Assembly: GCA_021162065.1 (NCBI GenBank)
Contig: JAGGZK010000053.1
Coordinates: 1-54,125, forward strand
Origin: Thermoplasmata archaeon
GTDB lineage: Archaea; Thermoplasmatota; E2; UBA202; JdFR-43
DNA: 54,125 nucleotides
Direction of reading: 5' to 3'
Shown here piece by piece: positions 1 through 6,773 of the stretch (position 1 is its first letter; every line of letters begins with the position of its first letter). Position numbers and translations under genes: made by a program. The notes below the pieces were generated by a model, which did not search any database, was not told where the DNA came from, and saw nothing but the letters and a program-made list of their open reading frames with translations.

Positions 1-1471
1 GGTAATAATAAAGAATTTTCAGAATGTATATGCTGATATGGTTAACGAGATGAAAAATTTAGAGAATTATGACACAACAGATAAAACATATTATGTCGCA
101 TTTTATCATAATGCTGGTAGAACTTCGGGAAATTCTTTTGTTGGTATTGATAATACGGGAAGTTACACAATGAAAAGTAATGTTACATTTTGGTTTGAAA
201 TAAGAGAAACTGACAACACAAATGGAGATTATACAAACTATAATCTTTCCACATTCAATGATGTCTATAATTTTAAGTTTAAGATTGCATATAACAGTAG
301 CAATAATTTTACAAGGTTTTTAAATCAATGTTGGATATTTGCAGGTAAAGGAATGGGAAGCGATAGAGATTATAATATTAATTATTTTACTGCATTTTCA
401 TCTAAAAATTCTTTCTTTTCGGCAGTTAAAATATATCAAACAGGTTCTTATGCTTCAGGTAAACCTTATTGTATAGCGTATGTTAATAATGGTTCTGTTA
501 CTTCATCAGCATATTGGAATAGAAGCGGTATTTTGTCTTGGAGAACGAGAATGCTGGATGTTTACAATACTATTAAAGACAATATGATAGCGGATGCTAA
601 TGCTTATTGGAATTATCTCCATTCATTAGGATATTATAACCTTTCAGATTTGCCAGAGGATTATATTCATGTTTTCCCTGATGTTTTTCTCCCAAATATG
701 GATTTACTCGGTAATTTATCAATGGAGAATTTTACAGCATTGTATAATGCAATTATGGCACAATTGGCACAACAGTTGGCAGATGAAAATATAACTAATA
801 TAACATGGGATAACTTTAAGATTGGTGATTATGTCGGGAAAACTGCAAATATAACATTAAAAAGGGTTACTAACACCACAAGCGGAGATGGTGAGGTTAT
901 AATTGATAAACATTATTGCTATGTTATACCTCTGGAAAGTGATTTAACAATATATACGAATAAAACTTATGCAATAACCCATAACACAAATAAACCGGCG
1001 TGGGCAGACAATCTCATTAACCAAAATGTTATGGTTATGGATTTAACCACGTATAGAACATATTACATTATAACCAACGAAACAACATATTACAATTTAA
1101 CCACGTATGATTTGAAAGAGGATAACAATTCAGTAAACTCATTAGATTATGATGTTGTTGACCCTAACGATTTTACAAATGCAATTTGGGGATTTAGATT
1201 TGTGACACCTAACCCGGAGGATTATATAATGCCAGTTCCACAGGATGAGCAAGATTTTTGGGATTTATTGAATGACTATAAAGGCATTATTACTGTTGGT
1301 TGCATTGTTTTGGGTGTAATCTTAACAGCAGGCACCAGGAAGGGAACGGGAGGGCACACCATTGGCATATTGCTTCTGGTTGCCGGGTTGGGAATGGCTG
1401 CATACTGGTACATCCTCCCGGCGGTGAACGAGATAACCTCCTTCTTTGACAAACTCACGTTCTGGGATTAG
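1..1471 (+). CDS. Spike-like surface glycoprotein with C-terminal membrane hairpin (5' partial)
   Basis: The frame is open upstream of the ATG at 38, back to base 1, so the N-terminus lies outside the window. The visible 477 or more residues are an aromatic- and Asn-rich ectodomain with about 17 N-x-S/T sequons, followed by two hydrophobic segments (about residues 425-440 and 445-465 counted from the ATG) separated by a basic, Gly-rich loop. This fits an extracellular protein anchored by its C-terminus, like a viral spike or adhesin. Codon use changes sharply near base 1320: the ectodomain is very AT-rich and the anchor is GC-richer, as in the downstream genes. No domain family was recognised. 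It is the first visible gene of a same-strand operon of membrane proteins. Confidence 0.7.
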   Translation, partial: VIIKNFQNVYADMVNEMKNLENYDTTDKTYYVAFYHNAGRTSGNSFVGIDNTGSYTMKSNVTFWFEIRETDNTNGDYTNYNLSTFNDVYNFKFKIAYNSSNNFTRFLNQCWIFAGKGMGSDRDYNINYFTAFSSKNSFFSAVKIYQTGSYASGKPYCIAYVNNGSVTSSAYWNRSGILSWRTRMLDVYNTIKDNMIADANAYWNYLHSLGYYNLSDLPEDYIHVFPDVFLPNMDLLGNLSMENFTALYNAIMAQLAQQLADENITNITWDNFKIGDYVGKTANITLKRVTNTTSGDGEVIIDKHYCYVIPLESDLTIYTNKTYAITHNTNKPAWADNLINQNVMVMDLTTYRTYYIITNETTYYNLTTYDLKEDNNSVNSLDYDVVDPNDFTNAIWGFRFVTPNPEDYIMPVPQDEQDFWDLLNDYKGIITVGCIVLGVILTAGTRKGTGGHTIGILLLVAGLGMAAYWYILPAVNEITSFFDKLTFWD

Positions 1472-1485
1472 GGTAAGGTGATGAT

Positions 1486-2067
1486 ATGGAATGGAAAATA
1501 GGGAAAAGGGGAATGGGATGGAAGGGAGGCATGATGATTATCCCCCTAATCGTCATGCTGATGATTGGGAACGTGGGGGCAACGACGGTAAACGTGAGCA
1601 TAGCGGGGCTTGGGGACGATCTGGTTCTCGGAAAGGACTATGCGGTGTTCAACATCACGGTGGCAAATGCCACCAGCGTAAGCAAGGTGCAGATATGGGG
1701 AGGCAGCAATGCAAGCAACCTGAGCAAACTGAAGGAATGGACGACATCCGCAGCCTACTACACATATAACTGGACAAATCTGAGCGATGGGGTGAAGTAT
1801 TACTACAAGGTGGCTGTCTTGGACAACGGCACATGGGTGAACAAGACGGGCAATTTCACCGTGCAAACATCCAGCATAATGGTGTATCTGACAGGTGAGG
1901 AGGCATATAAAACGTGGATCACAGGAGGCATGCTTCTGCTGGGATTGGCATTACAGGGAAGTAAACAATACAGAAAATTCGGGGTTATACTCCTCATAAT
2001 CGGCGTAATAGTGGGAATATACTGGTTCAATCCTCTCAACATAATGGGCTATTTCGGAGGTGGTTAA
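1486..2067 (+). CDS. Secreted Fn3-like protein with C-terminal membrane hairpin
   Basis: This 193-residue protein has a signal-type hydrophobic segment (about residues 17-32), a beta-rich domain with a fibronectin-III-like pattern near 95-125, and two C-terminal hydrophobic segments with a short basic loop ending in YWF. The roughly 100-residue ectodomain carries ten N-x-S/T sequons, so dense N-glycosylation is likely. The anchor resembles that of the upstream protein (I-T-x-G, then L-G, then a glycine loop, then Y-W), so both may assemble on the same scaffold. A GGTGAT ribosome site precedes the ATG. A role as a second virion or cell-surface spike is inferred from context only. Confidence 0.65.
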   Translation: MEWKIGKRGMGWKGGMMIIPLIVMLMIGNVGATTVNVSIAGLGDDLVLGKDYAVFNITVANATSVSKVQIWGGSNASNLSKLKEWTTSAAYYTYNWTNLSDGVKYYYKVAVLDNGTWVNKTGNFTVQTSSIMVYLTGEEAYKTWITGGMLLLGLALQGSKQYRKFGVILLIIGVIVGIYWFNPLNIMGYFGGG

Positions 2068-2068
2068 A

Positions 2069-2593
2069 ATGAACGACTTCATAACGTTGCTGATATACTC
2101 CCTCCTGGGAATTGCATACTACTTCGCTGGCTTGAGAATCTTCAACACAGGGAGGAAAAACATAGTCAACCTTGATGCTGGCAAACTCCAGATATATGCC
2201 ATCCTGACAGCCATAATCGGGCTTGGCTTGACATACTGGCTGTTCAACACAGCAATAGAGAACATCGTTGGCATTCTCTCATTCATCCCCGTATTTCCAT
2301 TGATGGCAAGGGGAGGATTCATGGACGTCCTGGACGGCAGGGGGCAGGCAGCCAAGAAGTTTGACAAGATTCTCATCATAGCCATAGGCGTTGTTTTTGG
2401 CTTCTGGCTCCTGACTTTCCTCAGCAGTTATTCGCAGATAACCAGCATAAGCACATACCTGCCGGCGGGCATAGTGGCGTTGCTGGGCTTCTGGATGATA
2501 GGAAACAAGGACGACAATCTGACGAGATGGGGCTATGGACTGCTGGCGACGGCGTTGCTCATCGTTGTAATGCAGATGGGTTTGTTCGCATGA
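2069..2593 (+). CDS. Polytopic membrane protein, about six segments
   Basis: The product of about 174 residues is almost wholly hydrophobic, with six predicted segments and a short charged loop in the middle. The ORF track starts at a GTG (2060), but a GGAGG motif eight bases before the ATG at 2069, just after the upstream stop, makes 2069 the better start. It matches no family I recognise. In the operon of spike-like proteins and an ATPase, an internal virion membrane protein or assembly channel is plausible but unproven. Confidence 0.65.
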   Translation: MNDFITLLIYSLLGIAYYFAGLRIFNTGRKNIVNLDAGKLQIYAILTAIIGLGLTYWLFNTAIENIVGILSFIPVFPLMARGGFMDVLDGRGQAAKKFDKILIIAIGVVFGFWLLTFLSSYSQITSISTYLPAGIVALLGFWMIGNKDDNLTRWGYGLLATALLIVVMQMGLFA

Positions 2594-2599
2594 GGAAGC

Positions 2600-3067
2600 A
2601 TGAGAGCCAGGAAATACATCCCTCTTTCCCTTCTATTCATTTTTCTGTTCGCCTGCCTGAATGTTAATGCACAGGATAGCCGGGAGGGTTTTGTCTGGAT
2701 CATAAGCGACAACAAACTCGTGAAGCAGAGCGAAAACATCGTCCTGGACAACGAGTTCTACATATTCCATTCCTACGATTACATCAGCGTGAAGTATTAC
2801 AGGGGCAATGAAACGTTTTTCCAGAGAGATAAGCAGGTTGGTAAACTTCTTTCTCTCACTCTCCATGATGGGGCAATATTGGAAATAAAGCATAACAACA
2901 GCGTGATCCTGAAGACAATAACCCACAAGAAAACCATCTCAAACACCCTGAAATACGGCTTGGGCGTGGAGTTCCAGCGTTCCATCATTTCCATAATAAT
3001 GGCTTTCGTGGTTGCCATCTCCGTGAACATCGCATATTATTACAACCTTGAGAGGAGGATATTATGA
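2600..3067 (+). CDS. Secreted protein with C-terminal transmembrane anchor
   Basis: This 155-residue protein begins with a classic signal peptide (charged start, hydrophobic core to about residue 22, then N-A-Q). A small soluble domain rich in beta-type residues follows, and one membrane segment lies near residues 130-148 before a short basic tail. It therefore faces outward and is held at the membrane. The start follows a GAGGAAG ribosome site directly after the previous stop, and the end overlaps the next ATG in an ATGA arrangement, showing translational coupling. No family was recognised. Confidence 0.6.
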   Translation: MRARKYIPLSLLFIFLFACLNVNAQDSREGFVWIISDNKLVKQSENIVLDNEFYIFHSYDYISVKYYRGNETFFQRDKQVGKLLSLTLHDGAILEIKHNNSVILKTITHKKTISNTLKYGLGVEFQRSIISIIMAFVVAISVNIAYYYNLERRIL

Positions 3068-3429
3068 TTAAAGAAATGCTAACCACAAACTGGTTCTGGG
3101 CGTTGTGGGGGACAATGGGGGCTTATGCCATGATAAAAATACATAAGAGGGGCATTCCGTTTTTCGGCGATTTCGCCACGTTCTGGTTCGGAATAACCGC
3201 CTTTCTCGTGGGTTTTACCGTTCAATTCTCATTCTTTGGCTTATTGCTGGATTCGTCGGGAAATCTGGACATAAAGCAGATTCTTTACCTCGGCTTCCTC
3301 ATAATCGCATTCATCGGAACCCTCAAATTTGTTATGAATCAGAAATGGCTCAAGCCGTTCGCCTTCATCATCGAGATGTTCATCCTGGGTATGCTGGCTA
3401 ACTCTATATGGGATATGGTGGTGACATGA
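3064..3429 (+). CDS. Small membrane protein, about four segments
   Basis: The 121 residues are mostly hydrophobic, with segments near residues 7-24, 33-58, 73-90 and 98-118, so the protein lies largely within the membrane. A strong GGAGG site precedes the ATG, and the start overlaps the upstream stop (ATGA). The next gene begins by overlapping its stop in the same way. Family unknown. Four-segment membrane proteins of this size occur among structural proteins of archaeal membrane viruses such as pleolipoviruses, but I see no specific motif. Confidence 0.6.
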   Translation: MIKEMLTTNWFWALWGTMGAYAMIKIHKRGIPFFGDFATFWFGITAFLVGFTVQFSFFGLLLDSSGNLDIKQILYLGFLIIAFIGTLKFVMNQKWLKPFAFIIEMFILGMLANSIWDMVVT

Positions 3430-4070
3430 AGGTTCTGGAATTTGGCAGGGAGTCTGTAAACTACGCCAGGGCAAAGTTTGACGAGTTAAAGAGAGGCTTC
3501 ACCCTCACCGCAGCCGCCGGCTTGTCCATCGTTCTTTTCATGTTCGCCCCGGATAAGTTCTATTTCATCGTCTTTGCTGCATTCTTCACCGCAACCATAT
3601 ACCATGCCATGCAGAGAATAGCAAACCTCAAGCACATCCTGACAATCGACTTCAGAAAAAACAGATTGGGGCTTTACCAGATGAGCCAGAAAAGGTTTAA
3701 CGAGTATGAGATCATAGACGAGGCGGGACTGCCGGCGACCATAAATTACAGGTTGATGGGAAAGAAGGCGGAGATCATAATCGCCGATGGGATAAAAGGG
3801 AAAAGAATCATTGTGAATCCCATTACTTCAAACATAGAGTTTGTGAGGAATTACAAGAAGGTTGCCATGGATCTGAAGGAGAAAATGAACCAGACGCTCA
3901 ACGAGATGATAGACCTCAAGGCGAAGTTGAGATATGAGACGTTGCTGAAGAGCGTTGAGTTGCTGGAAAGGGTGAGCGTTGTCGATAAGATGAACATCCC
4001 TCTGGAAAAATCGAATGGAAACGGAACGGTGGAGAAGGTAATGGAGGAGTTGGGGATAAACAATGAATGA
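3426..4070 (+). CDS. Membrane protein with cytoplasmic coiled-coil tail
   Basis: I choose the ATG at 3426 because it overlaps the upstream stop as ATGA; the ORF track starts 18 bases earlier. The roughly 214-residue product has two adjacent hydrophobic segments near residues 25-60. A soluble domain of mixed alpha/beta character follows, then a charged helical region near 135-185 likely to form a coiled coil. The tail is polar and Asn-rich. This resembles a membrane-bound scaffold reaching into the cytoplasm or virion lumen, perhaps to bind the neighbouring soluble protein or the ATPase. No known family. Confidence 0.55.
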   Translation: MKVLEFGRESVNYARAKFDELKRGFTLTAAAGLSIVLFMFAPDKFYFIVFAAFFTATIYHAMQRIANLKHILTIDFRKNRLGLYQMSQKRFNEYEIIDEAGLPATINYRLMGKKAEIIIADGIKGKRIIVNPITSNIEFVRNYKKVAMDLKEKMNQTLNEMIDLKAKLRYETLLKSVELLERVSVVDKMNIPLEKSNGNGTVEKVMEELGINNE

Positions 4071-4395
4071 GATGGAGAAGAAAGGAAGGTTTAACTACAT
4101 TCCCCGGGACTTCAGCGAGGTAAAGCAGTTCATAGACAGTGTTAATGAGAAGTATGGCATAGAGGTGTCCATCGTTGAGGACATAGAGGTTTACATCATC
4201 CTGAATGAGATGAGGAAGATAGCGGAGGAACACGGCTATGAGAATGCAATGAGGGAGATCGACGACCTCATCAAACAGAATTTCGCAAAGGATCTCACAA
4301 AGCAGAGGTTCATCATGCTGAGCAGGAAAATGCATGAGAGCATACTGAAGGGGAAAAACAGCATTGTGGATGTCCTGGAAAATGTTGAGATATGA
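4063..4395 (+). CDS. Small soluble helical protein of the structural operon
   Basis: The 110 residues are highly charged, with no membrane segment or signal. Helices rich in Glu, Lys and Met run through most of the length. The start overlaps the end of the preceding gene by eight bases, and the end overlaps the start of the ATPase gene. Such coupling suggests made-together partners, for example a cytoplasmic adaptor between the membrane proteins and the ATPase. No family recognised. Confidence 0.55.
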   Translation: MNEMEKKGRFNYIPRDFSEVKQFIDSVNEKYGIEVSIVEDIEVYIILNEMRKIAEEHGYENAMREIDDLIKQNFAKDLTKQRFIMLSRKMHESILKGKNSIVDVLENVEI

Positions 4396-5131
4396 CGTTG
4401 TGGGGCTTGTGGATCCAAAACTGCATAAATTTTGTAAGTATGTGAACATGGTTAGGAGCCAGGATGAAGACTTCATCATGCTCATAACGGGGCAGACAAG
4501 GAGCGGGAAATCCACCTTGGCAATTGAAATGGCAATGCTCATGGATTCTGAATTTGAAATGGAGAGGCAAATTCTTTTTGACATAAAGGATTTGAAGAAA
4601 AGAATCTATGAGGAGAGAGGGAGAGTTTATCTCCTTGATGAGGCAATTTTTGATGCTTTCAACAGGGACTCAATGAGCATGATGAACAAATTTCTCATAA
4701 AGGTATTTACGGTGTGTGCGGAAAGAAATCATGTTATTCTAATGCTCATACCCAAGGTGAAATGGCTCGATAAACCCGTTAAAGAACGCATATCATTCAT
4801 GTTTTACACGATGAAGTATTACACCCCGGAAGGCGTTAAACGTGGCTCATATCGTGCCTATGACTGGACGGATTTTAACCCATTTGAGGACAGCGAATAT
4901 CCCACGTATGCATGGACGGGCAAATTTACACGTTTACCCCCACCTTTCTATGCAAAATACAGCGAGTTGAAAGTGCAGAATGTGAGGAAACGCCTGGAGA
5001 TAGATGAAAATAACCCATTACAATTCATGAGCAAGACGGCGATAGCCAGGGCAATCCTGAACGATCCACGCTTCAATGTGAGCAAGAAAGATCTCTATCC
5101 GATTTTTGGGAACGTGGTGTATAGGTTATAA
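4382..5131 (+). CDS. P-loop ATPase, Zot/FtsK-HerA-like, probable assembly or packaging motor
   Basis: Counted from the ATG at 4382 the protein has 249 residues. Walker A is GQTRSGKST at about 37-45. Walker B is VYLLDEA at about 82-88, with a catalytic Glu. A later strand (HVILMLIPK, about 117-125) resembles the sensor strand of Zot-like and FtsK-HerA-like motors. There is no membrane segment, unlike bacterial filamentous-phage Zot proteins. Coming last after a run of membrane and spike genes, it fits a virion-morphogenesis or DNA-packaging ATPase as in pleolipovirus or inovirus operons. The ORF track starts six codons earlier; 4382 reduces the overlap. The ATPase class is well supported, the exact role is inferred. 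Confidence 0.7.
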   Translation: MLRYDVVGLVDPKLHKFCKYVNMVRSQDEDFIMLITGQTRSGKSTLAIEMAMLMDSEFEMERQILFDIKDLKKRIYEERGRVYLLDEAIFDAFNRDSMSMMNKFLIKVFTVCAERNHVILMLIPKVKWLDKPVKERISFMFYTMKYYTPEGVKRGSYRAYDWTDFNPFEDSEYPTYAWTGKFTRLPPPFYAKYSELKVQNVRKRLEIDENNPLQFMSKTAIARAILNDPRFNVSKKDLYPIFGNVVYRL

Positions 5132-5140
5132 AGGATCCTT

Positions 5141-5467
5141 CTAACCCAATTTTTTAGTGAACCATTCTTCCACAGCCTTTGAGAACATCTCTGACCATGT
5201 GTTAAATTTGGTATGTTGTTTCACATATTCATTAAACTCTTTGGTTTCAAATATCTCTTGTGGGGTTTTGTCCACATCCTCACTAAATAATTCACTGTTA
5301 TTTAAAAAATCATCAATAGCGTTTGAATCTGTGTATCTTTGCATAAAAGAGGGACTAAATAACTCACTTAAAGAAACTTTAATTTCTTTGAATTTTTGTA
5401 TTTCTTTTTGGGTAGCCCCTAATATTCTTAACACTTCATCAAGACCTTCTATCTTTATGTCAAACAT
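5141..5467 (-). CDS. Small hypothetical protein, possibly a phage-associated family
   Basis: This 108-residue acidic soluble protein starts with a short beta stretch and a GLDE motif, followed by SELFSPSFMQRYT and a C-terminal helix ending in EEWFTKKLG. From memory this pattern (ELF, FM, Y-T, then a late F-x-x-W and a helical end) resembles a family of small proteins seen in phages and integrative elements, with no known function. It is transcribed against the structural operon, with the two stops facing each other nine bases apart, and is AT-rich like the accessory region. Function unknown. Confidence 0.55.
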   Translation of the reverse strand: MFDIKIEGLDEVLRILGATQKEIQKFKEIKVSLSELFSPSFMQRYTDSNAIDDFLNNSELFSEDVDKTPQEIFETKEFNEYVKQHTKFNTWSEMFSKAVEEWFTKKLG

Positions 5468-5672
5468 ATAAAAGAAGCGTTATAGGTGTATTTAATCGTT
5501 GGCGTGGCTTTTTCACATTCCGCTGCAATCTCACTCCTTGCCCTTGTATAATAATATAATATCAGGGGCGTGTGAATTGTGAAAAATAGGGAGTGTTTTT
5601 TTCACACCGCAAATTTTATGAATCCATGCAACCCCCCTCCATGCTTTTCAATCCCCAAATTATTTCCCCATC
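5468..5672. promoter_or_regulatory. Control region with three TTTTTCACA motifs
   Basis: This 205-base gap lies between divergently transcribed genes. The 9-mer TTTTTCACA occurs at 5509-5517 and 5598-5606 on the plus strand and 5578-5586 on the minus strand. An AT-rich run (5546-5563) lies between the first copy and the facing pair. The facing pair also forms a hairpin-like inverted repeat, with an outer GTGTGAA/TTCACAC arm pair at 5570-5576 and 5601-5607. An operator bank or a replication origin with iteron-like sites is possible. No replication gene lies beside it in this window. Confidence 0.5.
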
Positions 5673-5864
5673 ATGGAAAGGAAGGTTTACATTCGCCCGG
5701 AGGATTCGCTGGAGTTTGTGTATGAAATCCTGGATAAATACAAGAATGAAGACACTCCAGATAAGGCAATAGAGAAACTAAAGAAGGACATGAGAAAGAT
5801 GATCCGCTATTTCAAGGATGAAAAATTTGAGAAGTTGCAGAGGGAGTTTGGGGTGGATCCGTAA
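5673..5864 (+). CDS. Small charged helical protein
   Basis: The 63-residue product is rich in Lys, Glu and Asp, with two or three helices and no membrane segment. It has no clear ribosome site before the ATG, so a leaderless transcript starting in the control region just upstream is likely. Its stop abuts the stop of the convergent protease gene. It could be a small DNA-binding or antitoxin-like regulator acting at the motifs upstream, but there is no recognisable motif for this. Confidence 0.45.
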   Translation: MERKVYIRPEDSLEFVYEILDKYKNEDTPDKAIEKLKKDMRKMIRYFKDEKFEKLQREFGVDP

Positions 5865-6332
5865 TTATTCCTCTTTCTCAAGCCATGCTATTTGCTTGGA
5901 AGGATGAAAATAAAGAGAGAGGTTGTGAAGTATTAAAAAATCTACTCCAATAATGCTTGGGAGAGAATATGACATGCCCCATCCTTCCTTATTGTCAGTA
6001 TATGGCAAATATACATACAATTTTTGTGGCTTTAAGTGGACTATTTCATTATCTTCCGTTCTGAACCTAATATCAAACTTCTCTTTTATAGGATATCCTT
6101 TATGTTTAGCCCCACCTATCATAATTTCCTCAAAGTCATTTCTATCAATTATGCTCTCAACATTAATATTCCTCTTCAAAAGTTGAGATAATGAAATAGA
6201 TGTATGACCACTCCCTGTATCTACAAAGGCATTAACAAATAATCTCGTATGTCGCCGAGGGAACTCACAAATAAATGTAACAAAAGGTTTTAGTCCACCA
6301 CTAAATTCTTCAACCTTTAATGTGATCTTCAT
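5865..6332 (-). CDS. Retropepsin-like (clan AA) aspartic protease
   Basis: The 155-residue single domain has the active-site motif VDTGSG at about 37-42 (Asp38), followed by the Ser/Ile strand usual for pepsin-fold half-domains. A second signature, SIIGVDFL, lies at about 126-133, matching the hydrophobic-Gly-x-Asp-Phe-Leu pattern of this clan. One domain per chain means it must dimerise to form a two-Asp active site, as in retroviral proteases. It lies seven bases after a DUF5678-like gene. Archaeal single-domain aspartic proteases are, to my recollection, often found beside such partners. The substrate is unknown: the partner, a virion precursor or a host protein are all possible. Confidence 0.75.
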   Translation of the reverse strand: MKITLKVEEFSGGLKPFVTFICEFPRRHTRLFVNAFVDTGSGHTSISLSQLLKRNINVESIIDRNDFEEIMIGGAKHKGYPIKEKFDIRFRTEDNEIVHLKPQKLYVYLPYTDNKEGWGMSYSLPSIIGVDFLILHNLSLYFHPSKQIAWLEKEE

Positions 6333-6339
6333 GGGACAA

Positions 6340-6615
6340 TCATAAAATTAAAATTAGATTTTTTGGGGGAATGTATTCTATTATCGTTCTACTTAATTCA
6401 TCATCACTCAATTTATCTTTCAAACTATTGACTAAGTGTTCTGCATTTTCATCCACACCAACTATTTTCTTATTTATGATTGCGACAAACTTTCCAGCGT
6501 ATTTTTCTTGTAACTCCTTAAAATGTTTTGCCATCCAATGACTATCTTCCTCGAATTCCTTCATAAATTTCAATTCTTCTTCCATTCCTTTTCCCTCCTT
6601 CATTCCTTCATTCAT
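6340..6615 (-). CDS. Small DUF5678-like protein paired with the protease
   Basis: The 91-residue soluble protein has a charged helical N-terminus with several possible Met starts (residues 1, 5 and 11). A compact domain around KYAGKFVAIINKKIVGVDEN (about 39-58) follows, typical of DUF5678: a strand that says 'here is the protein's own marker', then a helix and a final IPP-containing strand. It is the first gene of a two-gene operon with the aspartic protease and is likely controlled by the palindrome at 6650-6671. It may be the regulator, substrate or antitoxin-like partner of the protease. The family assignment is from memory of the pattern. Confidence 0.6.
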   Translation of the reverse strand: MNEGMKEGKGMEEELKFMKEFEEDSHWMAKHFKELQEKYAGKFVAIINKKIVGVDENAEHLVNSLKDKLSDDELSRTIIEYIPPKNLILIL

Positions 6616-6649
6616 TCCTTTATTCTTTATTTCCTTCCGCCTATAATCA

Positions 6650-6671
6650 AAAAGTTATATTTATAACTTTT
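6650..6671. promoter_or_regulatory. 22-base perfect palindrome over the protease-operon promoter
   Basis: Two perfect 10-base arms (AAAAGTTATA and its complement) flank two bases. The site lies 35-56 bases before the operon's ATG on the minus strand and contains TATA-like sequence, so a repressor bound here would block TBP. An own-operon regulator is the simplest candidate. Confidence 0.6.
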
Positions 6672-6768
6672 ATAAATTCTTTGTTTTATGTCTCTCCTCC
6701 ATTACCTCCTCAATCTTCACCAGATACTCCGCAACCTTTTTCCCCTTTTCAGTTAGCCAATACCACAT
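6670..6768 (-). pseudogene. Remnant or mini-ORF of the winged-helix C-terminal module (copy D)
   Basis: Translated on the minus strand this reads MWYWLTEKGKKVAEYLVKIE and onward for 32 codons to a stop. It is a diverged copy of the end of the winged-helix protein at 9332-9697 (wing strand, then the EIAKHLIEIEKIM helix). It follows the transglutaminase-like gene directly. The recognition helix is missing, so it cannot be a full regulator. It is either a duplication scar or a small peptide. Confidence 0.6.
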
Positions 6769-6773
6769 AGTAA

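Noticed and set aside
3916-4584. 222-residue minus-strand ORF
   Set aside because: It is a shadow of three overlapping plus-strand genes and shows no protein-like pattern or ribosome site.
5157-5471. 104-residue plus-strand ORF opposite the 108-residue minus ORF
   Set aside because: Ser/Asn/Leu-rich shadow composition; the minus-strand frame has the balanced charged composition of a real soluble protein.
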